Below are positions 43,101 to 52,650 of a stretch of DNA of 64,000 nucleotides, in pieces (positions within the stretch are counted from its first letter, which is position 1; every line of letters starts with the position of its first letter). Below the pieces are notes generated by a model that ran no database searches, had not been told where the DNA came from, and was given only the letters and a program-made list of their open reading frames with translations. This DNA comes from Bacillus sonorensis NBRC 101234 = KCTC 13918 (GTDB lineage: Bacteria; Bacillota; Bacilli; Bacillales; Bacillaceae): contig NZ_BCVZ01000001.1 of assembly GCF_001592005.1 (NCBI RefSeq), positions 310,001 to 374,000 of the forward strand, in the 5' to 3' direction. Both the position numbers and the translations under genes were made by a program.

Positions 43101-44330
43101 TTATTTTGCCACAGAATGCCCCTTAGCTGTCATGTTCCTCTTGATAAAAGCCGGCGGTTTCAAATATGTTCCCAACCGCCACAGCCATTCAAACGGTCCG
43201 ATCCGGAACCTCTTGATCCACCACATGCTGGCGGCCATCTGACAGAGGAAAAGCAAGACGGCAATACCGATGCCGGCCAATACGCCAAGCTTTCCATACA
43301 ACCCCAAGCCGTATCCGTAAAAAACAGAGGTCATCACAATGCTTTGCATCAGATAGTTTGTCAGCGACAATCTGCCAACCGCTCCGAAAGGCTTTAAAAC
43401 GCGCTGTCCCCATGCGGACCGGGTCAATAGCATGATTCCCGTCACATAGCAGCATGTCAGCACCAGCGGTCCGACGCCTTCACTCAGCATATAAACGGCT
43501 GGGTCACTCCAAACAAGCGGCAGTGCTTTTAATGGAGCGCCGATCGTCAGCGCCGCAAAGAAAGCCCTCCGGATTCCCTTTACATGAAGCCGGGGCTGAT
43601 GGAGCCATTTTTTCTTTGCCGCATATAAACCGATAAGGAATGGTGGAAGAGTAAAAAAAGGAGCAAGCACCATAAGAAGCAAAAAGGATAATCCTCCTGC
43701 CATCCATTCTGGAAGCGAATCGTCAAAATCAAATAATGGAACGACATCGTTCGCCCGGTGGGAAACGATTTCCCAATAGCTCCCGCCTTGCATCACCTCA
43801 GCTGTCCGCTCATTAAACGCCGTTAACTCCGAGTCAGGCTCCACTCCCCCGCTTCCAAAACACATCAAAACATAAACCGCAAATAAACTGACGGCCCATA
43901 TCAAAATGGTCTTCGGTTGTCGATTGATAAACAGGAACAGCAGGACGATTCCGACGATTCCGTAGCTGAGCAAAATGTCTCCATCCCAAATAAAGTAGCT
44001 GTGCAGATAGCCGAAAACGGCCAGCAGCAGAAAGCGCCGCATGAATACACGACGGTATTTCACCATTCCTCTTTGTTCCAACCTGTCTCTCATTAATACC
44101 ATGCCGTATCCAAATAGAAAAGCAAACAGGGGCATAAAGCTGCCGACAGCAAAAATCCTCGTCCATTCATAAGCCCAATGATCATAAGAAGCCAGCGGTT
44201 TAAAGGCTAAATCCTCCCACATCCCATATTGAAACAAAAGCATATTCGCAAGCAGGATGCCAAAAAGGGCGATTCCCCTCGCTTGATCCAACCAAATCAT
44301 TCTATCGACCTGCAGCCGCTGAGTGTCCAA
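43101..44330 (-). CDS. yxaH: DUF418 family membrane protein
   Basis: A 409-residue membrane protein with about nine helices. Family marks are MIWLDQARGIALFGILLANM at the N-terminus and, in the C-terminal DUF418 domain, GRLSLTNYLMQSIVMT and FRIGPFEWLWRLGTY. Function unknown. The frame begins with TTG at 44330 after GGGAG (ten bases); the next Met at 44300 lacks a site and would cut the usual N-terminus. A decayed paralogue lies at 62118-62698 in this window. Symbol by resemblance to B. subtilis YxaH. Confidence 0.82.
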   Translation of the reverse strand: MDTQRLQVDRMIWLDQARGIALFGILLANMLLFQYGMWEDLAFKPLASYDHWAYEWTRIFAVGSFMPLFAFLFGYGMVLMRDRLEQRGMVKYRRVFMRRFLLLAVFGYLHSYFIWDGDILLSYGIVGIVLLFLFINRQPKTILIWAVSLFAVYVLMCFGSGGVEPDSELTAFNERTAEVMQGGSYWEIVSHRANDVVPLFDFDDSLPEWMAGGLSFLLLMVLAPFFTLPPFLIGLYAAKKKWLHQPRLHVKGIRRAFFAALTIGAPLKALPLVWSDPAVYMLSEGVGPLVLTCCYVTGIMLLTRSAWGQRVLKPFGAVGRLSLTNYLMQSIVMTSVFYGYGLGLYGKLGVLAGIGIAVLLFLCQMAASMWWIKRFRIGPFEWLWRLGTYLKPPAFIKRNMTAKGHSVAK

Positions 44331-44422
44331 TCGTTTCTCTCTCCCTCGCCTTTAGTATGAATTGATTGTATCAGTTCGAGCTTAACCCCAGATAACCGGC
44401 GCCTTAAATATTGCTGAAAATA

Positions 44423-44450
44423 AAGGCAGCTTCACAACTGAAGCTGCCTT
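44423..44450 (-). terminator. terminator of cydABCD
   Basis: Perfect 12-bp arms AAGGCAGCTTCA / TGAAGCTGCCTT with a four-base loop; TATTTTC follows on the minus strand, directly after cydD. Confidence 0.85.
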
Positions 44451-44455
44451 GAATG

Positions 44456-46195
44456 CTATAGCCGTACCGCAGGCGCATCCAGCTTATACAGCCGCTGATA
44501 GCGCTGATTTTCTTGCAACAATTCCAGATGGCTTCCTTCCATTTCGATCCTTCCATTCTCGAGAAAAAGAATCCGGTCAGCCGCTTCCGCTCCCGCCAAG
44601 TGGTGGGTGATCCAAAGAACGGTCTTTCCTTCAAGCGCTTCAAACATCGTCACAAGCAGCTCCCTCTCCGTTATCGGATCAAGTCCAACGGTCGGTTCGT
44701 CCAAAACGATCACGGGTGCCCCCTGTAAAAGGATGCGCGCCAATGCGATCCGCTGGCGCTCTCCTCCCGAAAAACGGCTGCCCGTTTCCTGCACGGATGT
44801 ATGATATCCGTCAGGGAGCGATTCAATCAAGTCATGAAGCTTTACCTGTCGCGCCGCCCAGTACACATCTTCATCACTGGCTTCTGGATTGCCGAGCCGA
44901 ATATTATTTAAAATCGTCGTATCAAACAGATGCGGCTTTTGATTCAAAACACCGACAACCCGGGAAATGTCATCTTGAAGGGCTGCGGCAGCGACTCCGT
45001 TAAACATGACATGCCCCGCATCCGGAGCAAGCGCCCCCTCAATCATGGTCAAAATCGTTGACTTTCCGGCACCGCTTGGTCCTAAAAGCGCAATTTTTTC
45101 TCCTTGCCTTACCGTAAAAGAAACACCCTGCAATACCGGCTGTCCATATTCATATGAAAATGAAACATCCTCAAAACGGAGCGTAACATCTTGTAAGCCG
45201 ACCGCCTCGGCCTTTTCTGACGGAACGGGATGATCTTTTTCCTGTTCCGGCCTAAGCCCTTCCATACGCTGTAGCGAATCCTCGTATTGCGGAATCGCCG
45301 CTGCTGCATCAGAAAGCGGAAAGAACGCTTCCGTCAGCGGAAACACCACAAGGACAAACGCCGCAATGAACGTGTGGGGCAACGCGCCTTCTGCGCTTTG
45401 TCCGCCGGCCCAAATCAGCATCATCAATACGAGCCCGGCTGTTAAGCACTGGACGGCGAAATCCCTCCAGCGGATGAAACGCTGACGTTTTCTTTCAATT
45501 TGAAGCCATGTGTCTTCAGCCTCTTCATAAGTGCGGATAAAGTCGTTTTGCCGGCCGCTGAAAATCCAGTCGCTCACACCCATGACAGCATCTGTCAGCT
45601 GGCGGTAAAGCCGGCTGCGCCCTCTTTTTAACTCGATGTTTTTCGCCCTTGTGACAAGCAGGGAAACAAGCGGAACAAGAAAAACGAGAACAGCGGCATA
45701 GATCGCGACGAGTCCGGCAAAAGGCCATGAAAAGCAGCCAAGGGCAGCGATAAAGATGATATACAAAAGCAGCGCCGAAATGCCCGGAAAAACCGTTTTC
45801 AAATACATATCCTGCAAATGCTCGATATCATCGGCCAATATCCCCAGCATATCGCCCGTACGAAAGCGCGAACGCAATTTCAGAGCCTGCGGTTCAAGCA
45901 GCCGGTACAGCCTGACACGCATATCGGATAAAATGTTCAAAATCATGTGATGGCCTGTCAGCCGCTCGACATACCTTGCCACAGCCCGCAGTATACCAAA
46001 GGTGCGGACCGCCACGATCGGCACATAGATCATTAAAACATTCTCCGGCCGCGTTGCCGCTTTTGAAATCAAATAGCCTGATGTATACATAAGAAAAGCG
46101 GCGGAACATACCGTCAGTCCGCCAAGTAAAACCACAATGATCAACAGTTTTCTATTTTTCTTCATATACGGCAGTATCCACTGTTCCTTTTTCAT
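44456..46195 (-). CDS. cydD: CydD, ABC exporter subunit for cytochrome bd assembly
   Basis: A 579-residue half-transporter: six helices, then ATPase with Walker A LGPSGAGKSTI, signature RFSGGERQRIALARI, Walker B PVIVLDEPTVGLDP and WITHHLAG. With CydC it forms the heterodimer needed for cytochrome bd assembly (thiol/haem-linked export in E. coli). It overlaps cydC by four bases and ends the operon. Confidence 0.93.
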   Translation of the reverse strand: MKKEQWILPYMKKNRKLLIIVVLLGGLTVCSAAFLMYTSGYLISKAATRPENVLMIYVPIVAVRTFGILRAVARYVERLTGHHMILNILSDMRVRLYRLLEPQALKLRSRFRTGDMLGILADDIEHLQDMYLKTVFPGISALLLYIIFIAALGCFSWPFAGLVAIYAAVLVFLVPLVSLLVTRAKNIELKRGRSRLYRQLTDAVMGVSDWIFSGRQNDFIRTYEEAEDTWLQIERKRQRFIRWRDFAVQCLTAGLVLMMLIWAGGQSAEGALPHTFIAAFVLVVFPLTEAFFPLSDAAAAIPQYEDSLQRMEGLRPEQEKDHPVPSEKAEAVGLQDVTLRFEDVSFSYEYGQPVLQGVSFTVRQGEKIALLGPSGAGKSTILTMIEGALAPDAGHVMFNGVAAAALQDDISRVVGVLNQKPHLFDTTILNNIRLGNPEASDEDVYWAARQVKLHDLIESLPDGYHTSVQETGSRFSGGERQRIALARILLQGAPVIVLDEPTVGLDPITERELLVTMFEALEGKTVLWITHHLAGAEAADRILFLENGRIEMEGSHLELLQENQRYQRLYKLDAPAVRL

Positions 46196-47916
46196 GATGC
46201 ACCTCCAAACGACTGCGCCTCAACAAGGCCGTAGTAGACGCCGCGTTTTTCGATCAATTGTTGATGCGTTCCGGTTTCCGCCACTTTCCCATCCTTCAGC
46301 ACGATGATTTCATCCATATCCGGCATCCAGTGCAGCCGGTGGGTCGCGATAAAGACAAGCTTGTCCTCAAACAGCTCCAGCATCGTTTCTTTTATTTCGT
46401 ATTCTGTTTCAATATCCAGGTGTGCCGTCGGTTCATCCAACAGAAGAATCGGACGGTTTCCGAGGAAAGCCCTGGCTATGGCAGTCCGCTGCGCCTGCCC
46501 GCCGCTCAGCGCTCTTCCGCCTTCGCCTATCCGTTCATCAACGCCGGACGGAAGTTCAGCAATCAGCTGCGTCAGTCCGGCTGCCGCTGCTGCCTGTGCC
46601 ACTTCTTCTGAAGATGCATCAGGATGATAAAAACGGATATTGGCGCTCAGTGTGTCTGGAAAAATATACGGATGCTGCGGAATATAGATAAGCTGCCGCT
46701 GCCAGCTCTCCGCCTGCAGGTGGGTTCTTTCCGCCCCGCCGACTTCGATCGTTCCGCCGGCCGTTTGCAAAAAGCCGCCCAGCACATCGATCAGCGTAGA
46801 CTTCCCTGCTCCGCTTTCACCGATGATGCCGATTTTTTTCTTTCCTTTAAACGAAAGCGAGATATCTGTTAAGGATTGGCTTTCCCCTTCCTCATGCTGT
46901 ACAGAGACGTTTTTTAATTGCAGTTGATCCTCATCAGACCATACACCAAGCTCAAGCGGCTCCTCCTCTTGAAAAGCGGGTGCATCCAAAATGTTCTTGA
47001 TCGCTTTTCCCGCTTCCTGTCCGTTCAATGTTGCATGATAATCGTTGCCGACCTCGCGCACAGGCAGAAAAAACTCGGGAGCCAAAATGAGTATCGTAAG
47101 AGCCGGGCCGAGTGTTATATGCCCTTCTACAAGTCCCAATCCGAGAAACACAGCCACAGTCGCAACGGACAGCATCGTAAAAAAATCAAGGGCAAACGAT
47201 GACAGAAAAGCGATTTTGAGCGTACTCATCGTCGCCTTCCGATATCTTTCGCTCACCTTAAAAATATTGTTCTCATGTGAACGGCTTAAACCTAAAAACT
47301 TCAATGTTTCCAGTCCGCGAAGCGAGTCTGTAAAATGATTGGATAGCACCTGGTAGCTTTTCCACTGCCGGTCGGCTTTTCTTTTAGCGGCATACCCGAG
47401 CAGAATCATAAACGCAATCAAAATCGGCATCGTCACAATTAAGACCGTTGCCGACGATTTGTCTTTGAAAAAGACATAACATACAATTGCAGCCGGGATT
47501 ACAGCCATGCTGACCATCTTCGGAAGAAACAGCTCCAGATAGCGGCGGAACTGGGCAATGCCTTCCATGGCGAGCGTGACCACATGCCCTGTCCCCTTTT
47601 GTCTTGCAAGCAGCGGTCCGGATTGAAAAAGCTTTTCCAGAAAGCTTTTCCGCATATCAGCCCCGGTCTTTGCGGCGTAATGATAAACCGCCCGCTGCTT
47701 TACAAGCGTGATCGCATGGCGAAGCAGAAACGCCGCAAGAAAGAAGGTGAGCAACGAATACAGCGCATCGATTCGTTCGCCGTTAAAAAGGCGGGTCACC
47801 GCCTCCGCAAGCCACTCCGCCTGCATGATGATCGCGGCGCCCTGCATCAAGGTCAGCATGGTCAGCACCGCGAGAATCCGTTTCATTCCTTTATATTGAA
47901 AGAGATCTTTTCCCAT
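46192..47916 (-). CDS. cydC: CydC, ABC exporter subunit for cytochrome bd assembly
   Basis: A 574-residue half-transporter with six membrane helices, Walker A IGESGAGKSTLI, signature ALSGGQAQRTAIARA and Walker B PILLLDEPTAHLD. Partner of CydD. Note the naming follows B. subtilis order (cydA-B-C-D). Its ATG overlaps the cydB stop by one base. Confidence 0.93.
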   Translation of the reverse strand: MGKDLFQYKGMKRILAVLTMLTLMQGAAIIMQAEWLAEAVTRLFNGERIDALYSLLTFFLAAFLLRHAITLVKQRAVYHYAAKTGADMRKSFLEKLFQSGPLLARQKGTGHVVTLAMEGIAQFRRYLELFLPKMVSMAVIPAAIVCYVFFKDKSSATVLIVTMPILIAFMILLGYAAKRKADRQWKSYQVLSNHFTDSLRGLETLKFLGLSRSHENNIFKVSERYRKATMSTLKIAFLSSFALDFFTMLSVATVAVFLGLGLVEGHITLGPALTILILAPEFFLPVREVGNDYHATLNGQEAGKAIKNILDAPAFQEEEPLELGVWSDEDQLQLKNVSVQHEEGESQSLTDISLSFKGKKKIGIIGESGAGKSTLIDVLGGFLQTAGGTIEVGGAERTHLQAESWQRQLIYIPQHPYIFPDTLSANIRFYHPDASSEEVAQAAAAAGLTQLIAELPSGVDERIGEGGRALSGGQAQRTAIARAFLGNRPILLLDEPTAHLDIETEYEIKETMLELFEDKLVFIATHRLHWMPDMDEIIVLKDGKVAETGTHQQLIEKRGVYYGLVEAQSFGGAS

Positions 47917-48932
47917 TAATAAATCATAGGCTCCTTACTGCTGACGCGTTTCCGGAACACATAGTAGCTCCAGATTTGGTAGCCCAGCACAAATGGCAGC
48001 AATGTCAGCGCGACAATCGTCATGACTTTTAACGAATAGTCGCCTGAGGAAGCATTATAGATCGTCAAGTCATATGCGCTTTTCACAGAGCTGATCATGA
48101 CGCGCGGAAACAGCGCCGTAAAAATCGTGCCCACTGTGAGTGCGATCCCCGCTCCCGTCATGGCAAACGTCCAGCCGTCGCGTTTTTGTTTCATAAACAT
48201 GATGGCAAGCACATAGCAGACGACAATCAAAGCGGCAAGCGGAATCGTCACCTGGCCGCGGCCTGTGAACAGATCGGTTTCAAAAATGGACAGCGCAACA
48301 AAAGCAGCGAGCGCGGCCAAAACGGCGAAAATAACTTTTCCGGCCAGCTGTCTCGCACGGTCACGCAAGTCCGCCTCCGTTCTAAGGGTAATGAATATCA
48401 GGCCGTGCAGCAGGCATAAAAGCGTGACTGTGACCCCGCCGGTGACCGAATAGACATTCACATAATCTGTGAAGCCGGCGTGAATATTCATCTCGGCGTC
48501 TATCGGCATCCCCCGTAAAATGCTGGTGAATAAAACGCCGAACAAAAACGGCGGCAAAAGGCTTCCGAAAAACACGACCCAATCCCACGTCTTCGTCCAT
48601 TTCGCCGTTTCCACTTTTCCTCTGAACTCAAAAGCGACACCCCGTCCAATCAAGGCAAGCAGCACAAACACGAACGGGATATAATATCCGCTGAACATCG
48701 TCGCATACCAATTTGGAAAAGCGGCGAAAATCGCCCCGCCGCCGGTCAGCAGCCAGACTTCATTCGCATCCCAGAAAGGGCCGATCGTATTGATCATCAC
48801 CCGCCGTTCAAGCTCATTCCGCCCGAGAAACCGGGTCGCCATTCCGACTCCGAAATCGAAGCCTTCGAGAAAGAAAAAACCTATGAACAACACCGCGACT
48901 AATATAAACCAGAGCTCATTAAGAGATACCAT
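47916..48932 (-). CDS. cydB: cytochrome bd ubiquinol/menaquinol oxidase subunit II
   Basis: A 338-residue membrane subunit: NELWFILVAVLFIGFFFLEG then FDFGVGMATRFLGR, typical of CydB, and NTIGPFWDANEVWLLTGGGA. AGGAGG nine bases upstream sets ATG 48932; upstream frame residues are from the overlap with cydA. The gene starts 14 bases before the end of cydA. Works with CydA in low-oxygen respiration. Confidence 0.94.
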   Translation of the reverse strand: MVSLNELWFILVAVLFIGFFFLEGFDFGVGMATRFLGRNELERRVMINTIGPFWDANEVWLLTGGGAIFAAFPNWYATMFSGYYIPFVFVLLALIGRGVAFEFRGKVETAKWTKTWDWVVFFGSLLPPFLFGVLFTSILRGMPIDAEMNIHAGFTDYVNVYSVTGGVTVTLLCLLHGLIFITLRTEADLRDRARQLAGKVIFAVLAALAAFVALSIFETDLFTGRGQVTIPLAALIVVCYVLAIMFMKQKRDGWTFAMTGAGIALTVGTIFTALFPRVMISSVKSAYDLTIYNASSGDYSLKVMTIVALTLLPFVLGYQIWSYYVFRKRVSSKEPMIY

Positions 48933-50325
48933 GGTAAACCTCCTGATCAAACGGGTCTGTCGAAACGGGCGCCTCATGATGATGGTCATGATGCCCAGCC
49001 CCTTTTTTAATCTCACGGACAAACAGATAGACAAGGACCAGCGCCAAAATGAGATAAATCGCAGTGAACGCAATCACCGAGAACAGAAGCATTCCCGCTG
49101 AAACATTCGGTGAAACAGATTGAGCGGTTGTCAATATTCCAAAAACCGTCCACGGCTGCCGTCCGATCTCTGTCATAATCCATCCCGCCGTGTTGGCGAT
49201 GAACGGAAATGCGATCAGTCCGACCATCACCCGCAAAAACCATTTGCTAGTCTCAAGCTTTTTGCGGAAGCTGAGGAAAAGTCCGGTCAAAGCCGCAATG
49301 ATCATGAGGATTCCCGCGCCTGCCATAATCCTGAAGCTCCAAAATGTCGTTTTTACCGGCGGAATATAGTTTCCTTCCCCATATTTTTTTTCATATTGTT
49401 TTTGCAATGTTTTCATCCCCGGAACATCGCCGCTGAATTTTTTATAAGCCAGATAGCTCAGCGCATAAGGAATGCTGATTTCAGACTTGTTTTCCTGCTT
49501 GTCCGAGTCAATATTGGCAAGCATCGTCCATGCGGCAGGGTCTCCGCTGTCATCCCAAAGCGCTTCGCTTGCAGCCATTTTCATCGGCTGGCTCTTCATC
49601 AGATGCTGTGCCTGTTCATGACCGCTGAAGGCAACGCCGATTCCTGAAACGAGCGCTACAATCATGGCGATCTGAAAAGACTTTTTAAAAAAGGCCATTT
49701 CCTGCTTTTTCAGCATTTTGTACGCACTCACACCGGCGATAAAAAACGCCCCCGTGGCAAGCGCGCCGAAAATGACGTGCGGAAATTCCACCCACAGCTG
49801 CGGGTTTTTAATAATCGCAAAGAAATCGGTCATCTCCGCCCGGCCGTTTTTAATCGCAAAGCCGACAGGCTCCTGCATAAACGAGTTGGCGGCTAAAATC
49901 CAAAATGCAGACAGCATCGTACCGATCGACACAAGCCAGATGGAGAGCAAATGAACCTTCTTCGGAAGGCGGTCCCAGCCGAATATCCATAAACCGATGA
50001 AGGTCGATTCCATAAAAAAGGCCAAAAGGGCCTCAACAGCCAGCGGGGCTCCGAATACGTCGCCGACAAAGCGCGAATATTCAGACCAGTTCATCCCAAA
50101 CTGAAACTCCTGTAAAATCCCGGTGACGACACCGACGGCAAAGTTAATTAAGAATAAGTGCCCCCAAAATTTCGCCATCGTCCGGTAAACGTCTTTTTTC
50201 TTTACAACGTAAAGGGTTTCCATCAAAGCAACCATAAAGACAAGTCCGATTGACATCGGAACAAAGATAAAGTGAAAGATTGTTGTTGAAGCGAATTGAA
50301 ACCGGGCTAAGATTAATTCGTTCAT
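48919..50325 (-). CDS. cydA: cytochrome bd oxidase subunit I
   Basis: A 468-residue haem-binding subunit, the length of B. subtilis CydA. Haem b595 ligand His19-like position in LARFQFASTTIFHFIFVPMS, Q-loop short type, GRQPWTVFGILTTAQS (quinol/b558 region), and a His-rich C-terminal tail (GHHDHHHEAP). Oxidises menaquinol and reduces O2 with high affinity. GGAGGT eight bases before ATG. A Rex-like box 42-59 bases upstream fits the known NADH/NAD+-dependent repression of cyd by Rex. Confidence 0.96.
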   Translation of the reverse strand: MNELILARFQFASTTIFHFIFVPMSIGLVFMVALMETLYVVKKKDVYRTMAKFWGHLFLINFAVGVVTGILQEFQFGMNWSEYSRFVGDVFGAPLAVEALLAFFMESTFIGLWIFGWDRLPKKVHLLSIWLVSIGTMLSAFWILAANSFMQEPVGFAIKNGRAEMTDFFAIIKNPQLWVEFPHVIFGALATGAFFIAGVSAYKMLKKQEMAFFKKSFQIAMIVALVSGIGVAFSGHEQAQHLMKSQPMKMAASEALWDDSGDPAAWTMLANIDSDKQENKSEISIPYALSYLAYKKFSGDVPGMKTLQKQYEKKYGEGNYIPPVKTTFWSFRIMAGAGILMIIAALTGLFLSFRKKLETSKWFLRVMVGLIAFPFIANTAGWIMTEIGRQPWTVFGILTTAQSVSPNVSAGMLLFSVIAFTAIYLILALVLVYLFVREIKKGAGHHDHHHEAPVSTDPFDQEVYHGIS

Positions 50326-50366
50326 TCCCTGCTACCTCCATTTGATCAAAAATCATGCTTCTCCAT

Positions 50367-50384
50367 TTGTTCAGCACTTCACAA
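50367..50384 (-). promoter_or_regulatory. Rex-like operator upstream of cydA
   Basis: On the minus strand TTGTGAAGTGCTGAACAA; the first half is perfect and the second matches TTCACAA at five of seven. Confidence 0.65.
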
Positions 50385-50637
50385 TAATGCTCTTACAGGT
50401 GACGCTTTGAGATGCCCAAAGCCGTCTGCTCTCAAAATAATACAATAGACTTATAAAACAACATAAAGACTACTTATATAAGTAATTTACACCGTTTGAT
50501 TATAGAAAAAAAGATCTAATTACCTAAAAAATGGATCATTTTGTGACCAAACCTTGACTAAAAACCAAACTTTTTTTGACAACAAATAGGTTTTATTTAC
50601 CATGACGTTGAGCAAAAGCCCGTTCCATCAACTAAAA

Positions 50638-50657
50638 AACACCCTTGAAAGGGTGTT
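50638..50657 (-). terminator. terminator of fructosamine kinase gene
   Basis: AACACCCT-TGAA-AGGGTGTT; on the minus strand followed by TTTT, 42 bases past the stop. Confidence 0.8.
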
Positions 50658-50699
50658 TGTTCTGTCACAAAATCGATATTTTTGCCTTTGGACTGTCAC

Positions 50700-51569
50700 T
50701 TATCCGATATACTGTTTGACAATTCTTTCGGTATGAGCCAAATAGCTCTCACCAAAGGAATTCAAATGCATATAAACATAAAACAGCTGATATAAAGGCC
50801 AGATGTCGCGATTGAGCGCTTCTCCCGACGCTTCCTCATAAGCGCGGTAAAACCGTTCAGTAAAACCGCCGAACAATGCGGTCATCGCCAAATCCATCTG
50901 GCAGTCCCCATATAATACGGCCGGGTCGATAAGATATGGGGAACCGTCCCCGCCTGTCATCCAATTGCCTCCCCAAAGATCTCCATGCAGCACGGATGAG
51001 CGGGGGTTGTCCGGAAGCCAGCGTCCGATCGACTCTGCAAGCCTGATATGCTTCTCCGCCTGTCTTTCATTCAAAAAACCTTTTTCACAAGCGAGTTTGA
51101 TTTGCGTAAGCAGCCTTTTCTCCCGGTAATAGGTATTCCAGCTGTCATATCTGCCGTTTTCCTGCTGGAATGTACCGATATAATTATTATGCGCCAAACC
51201 GTAATACGGCTTTTTCGTCCGGTGCATGCCGGCCAGCTGGACGCCAAGCTTTTCCTCAGCCTGAAAAGAGAGTGTGCTTTTGATATAGGAGAGAACCAGA
51301 AAACGCCCGGCATCGCTTTTTCCGTTGTACGCCAACACTTCCGGCACCTTCACGGCGTTTGTTTGTTTCAGCTCTGCAAGTCCCATGGCCTCTTTTTCAA
51401 AAAAATCGGCCGGCACTCCATGATTGACTTTGATGAACAAGCGGGTTTCATCTGTTTCTACAAGGAAAGAGCGGTTGATGTCGCCGCCTCCCACTTCTTT
51501 TATTCTTCGAACCGCCAAATTCCCGGTTGATGATTCCACCGCTTGATCAATGATTTTCTGCAGATCCAT
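50700..51569 (-). CDS. fructosamine kinase family protein
   Basis: A 289-residue aminoglycoside-phosphotransferase-fold kinase of the fructosamine/ketosamine kinase family, which phosphorylates glycated amines so that they can be broken down (protein deglycation or use of Amadori compounds). Catalytic loop SSVLHGDLWGGNWM and the DFG-like YLIDPAVLYGD; N-terminal ADP-binding RLFIKVN Lys. GGGGGTG seven bases before ATG. It stands alone between cyd and ywcJ. Confidence 0.9.
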   Translation of the reverse strand: MDLQKIIDQAVESSTGNLAVRRIKEVGGGDINRSFLVETDETRLFIKVNHGVPADFFEKEAMGLAELKQTNAVKVPEVLAYNGKSDAGRFLVLSYIKSTLSFQAEEKLGVQLAGMHRTKKPYYGLAHNNYIGTFQQENGRYDSWNTYYREKRLLTQIKLACEKGFLNERQAEKHIRLAESIGRWLPDNPRSSVLHGDLWGGNWMTGGDGSPYLIDPAVLYGDCQMDLAMTALFGGFTERFYRAYEEASGEALNRDIWPLYQLFYVYMHLNSFGESYLAHTERIVKQYIG

Positions 51570-51703
51570 TCCATCACCCCCTCCCTCACTTTATACAAAA
51601 AAGCCGCAGAAATGAAAAGCGTTCAATAGGCCCCGAAATCAAAACGATTCTCATACCTATGGATGATATTTCCTTATCTTTGTTCACATAAAAGCCACAC
51701 ATC

Positions 51704-51721
51704 TTGTGAAATATTTCACAA
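51704..51721 (+). promoter_or_regulatory. perfect Rex operator upstream of ywcJ
   Basis: TTGTGAAATATTTCACAA is a perfect palindrome identical to the Rex consensus. It lies 57 bases upstream of the ywcJ start, just before a -10-like TATACT (51731). A further partial copy TTGTTCACA lies at 51680. Rex would repress when NADH/NAD+ is low. Confidence 0.93.
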
Positions 51722-51777
51722 TACCCTGCTATACTTATTCCGTAATCATAGATCCTTTCTTGATGGTGGTGAAAAAC

Positions 51778-52566
51778 ATGGAAACCAAATCACTCATTTT
51801 AGTAGAAGAGCTCGCATTGAAAAAGCGCAGCATCTTTATGCAAAGTCCGCTCCGCTATCTTTTGCGGTCTATGCTGGCAAGCATGTTCATCGGATTTGGC
51901 GTTATTGTCGCATTTAAAACGGGGAACTTTTTTTATCTTGAACAGTCTCCGTTCACATATCCAATCGCAGCGGTCACTTTTGGGGGAGCCATTATTCTTA
52001 TTGTTTATGGCGGGGGAGATTTATTCACGGGAAATACATTTTATTATACATTTGCGGCGCTTCGCAAAAAGATGCGCTGGTTTGATGTTTTAAGGCTGTG
52101 GATCTTCAGTTATGCGGGAAATATAATGGGAGCCGTCTTGTTCGCAGGTCTTATTTTTTCAACCGGCTTATTTAAAGACCCGTCCGTCAACAGCTTTCTG
52201 CTGAATGCAGCCGATCATAAAATGAATACGCCGATGCCGGAATTGTTTTTCAGAGCGATTCTTTGCAATTGGCTCGTCTGTCTTGCCTTTTTTATTCCGA
52301 TGTCTCAAAAAGGCGACGGTGCAAAAATGTTCTCCATGATGCTGTTTGTTTTTTGTTTCTTTATTTCCGGATATGAGCACAGCATCGCCAACATGGCCAC
52401 TTTCGCCGTCGCTTTGGTGACCGAACATCCGGACACCATCTCTATTTACGGCGCTGTTCACAATTTAATTCCCGTAACATTGGGAAATCTGGTCGGCGGC
52501 GGATTTATGATGGGCTTTATGTATTACTATGCGAACGAGCCCGGCGCGAAAGAAATCATCAAATAG
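51778..52566 (+). CDS. ywcJ: formate/nitrite transporter family channel
   Basis: A 262-residue FNT-family membrane channel with six helices. Family signatures are FGGAIILIVYGGGDLFTGNTF (first broken-helix region; quote ends within it), AILCNWLVCLAFFIP and SIANMATF, with the central His of the channel in GYEHSIANM. FNT proteins pass formate, nitrite, lactate or hydrosulfide. The start ATG 51778 gives the size of B. subtilis YwcJ; the longer frame overlaps the Rex operator. Rex control groups it with cydABCD in the anaerobic redox response. Confidence 0.9.
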   Translation: METKSLILVEELALKKRSIFMQSPLRYLLRSMLASMFIGFGVIVAFKTGNFFYLEQSPFTYPIAAVTFGGAIILIVYGGGDLFTGNTFYYTFAALRKKMRWFDVLRLWIFSYAGNIMGAVLFAGLIFSTGLFKDPSVNSFLLNAADHKMNTPMPELFFRAILCNWLVCLAFFIPMSQKGDGAKMFSMMLFVFCFFISGYEHSIANMATFAVALVTEHPDTISIYGAVHNLIPVTLGNLVGGGFMMGFMYYYANEPGAKEIIK

Positions 52567-52650
52567 CGCCTGCTTCCATTTATAAAAGTATCATGAAAAG
52601 ATGACGCGGTTCATAAAATCATACTACTTTTAAAATGGAGGCTGTATGAT

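Larger units (their letters stand above)
50326..50699. other. cydA upstream region
   Basis: A 374-base AT-rich region: the Rex-like box at 50367, a long leader with several A/T runs and TTGACA-like hexamers (e.g. TTGACA at 50576) on the plus strand, and the terminator of the fructosamine kinase gene at 50638. No gene seen. A long leader upstream of cyd is known in B. subtilis. Confidence 0.6.
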
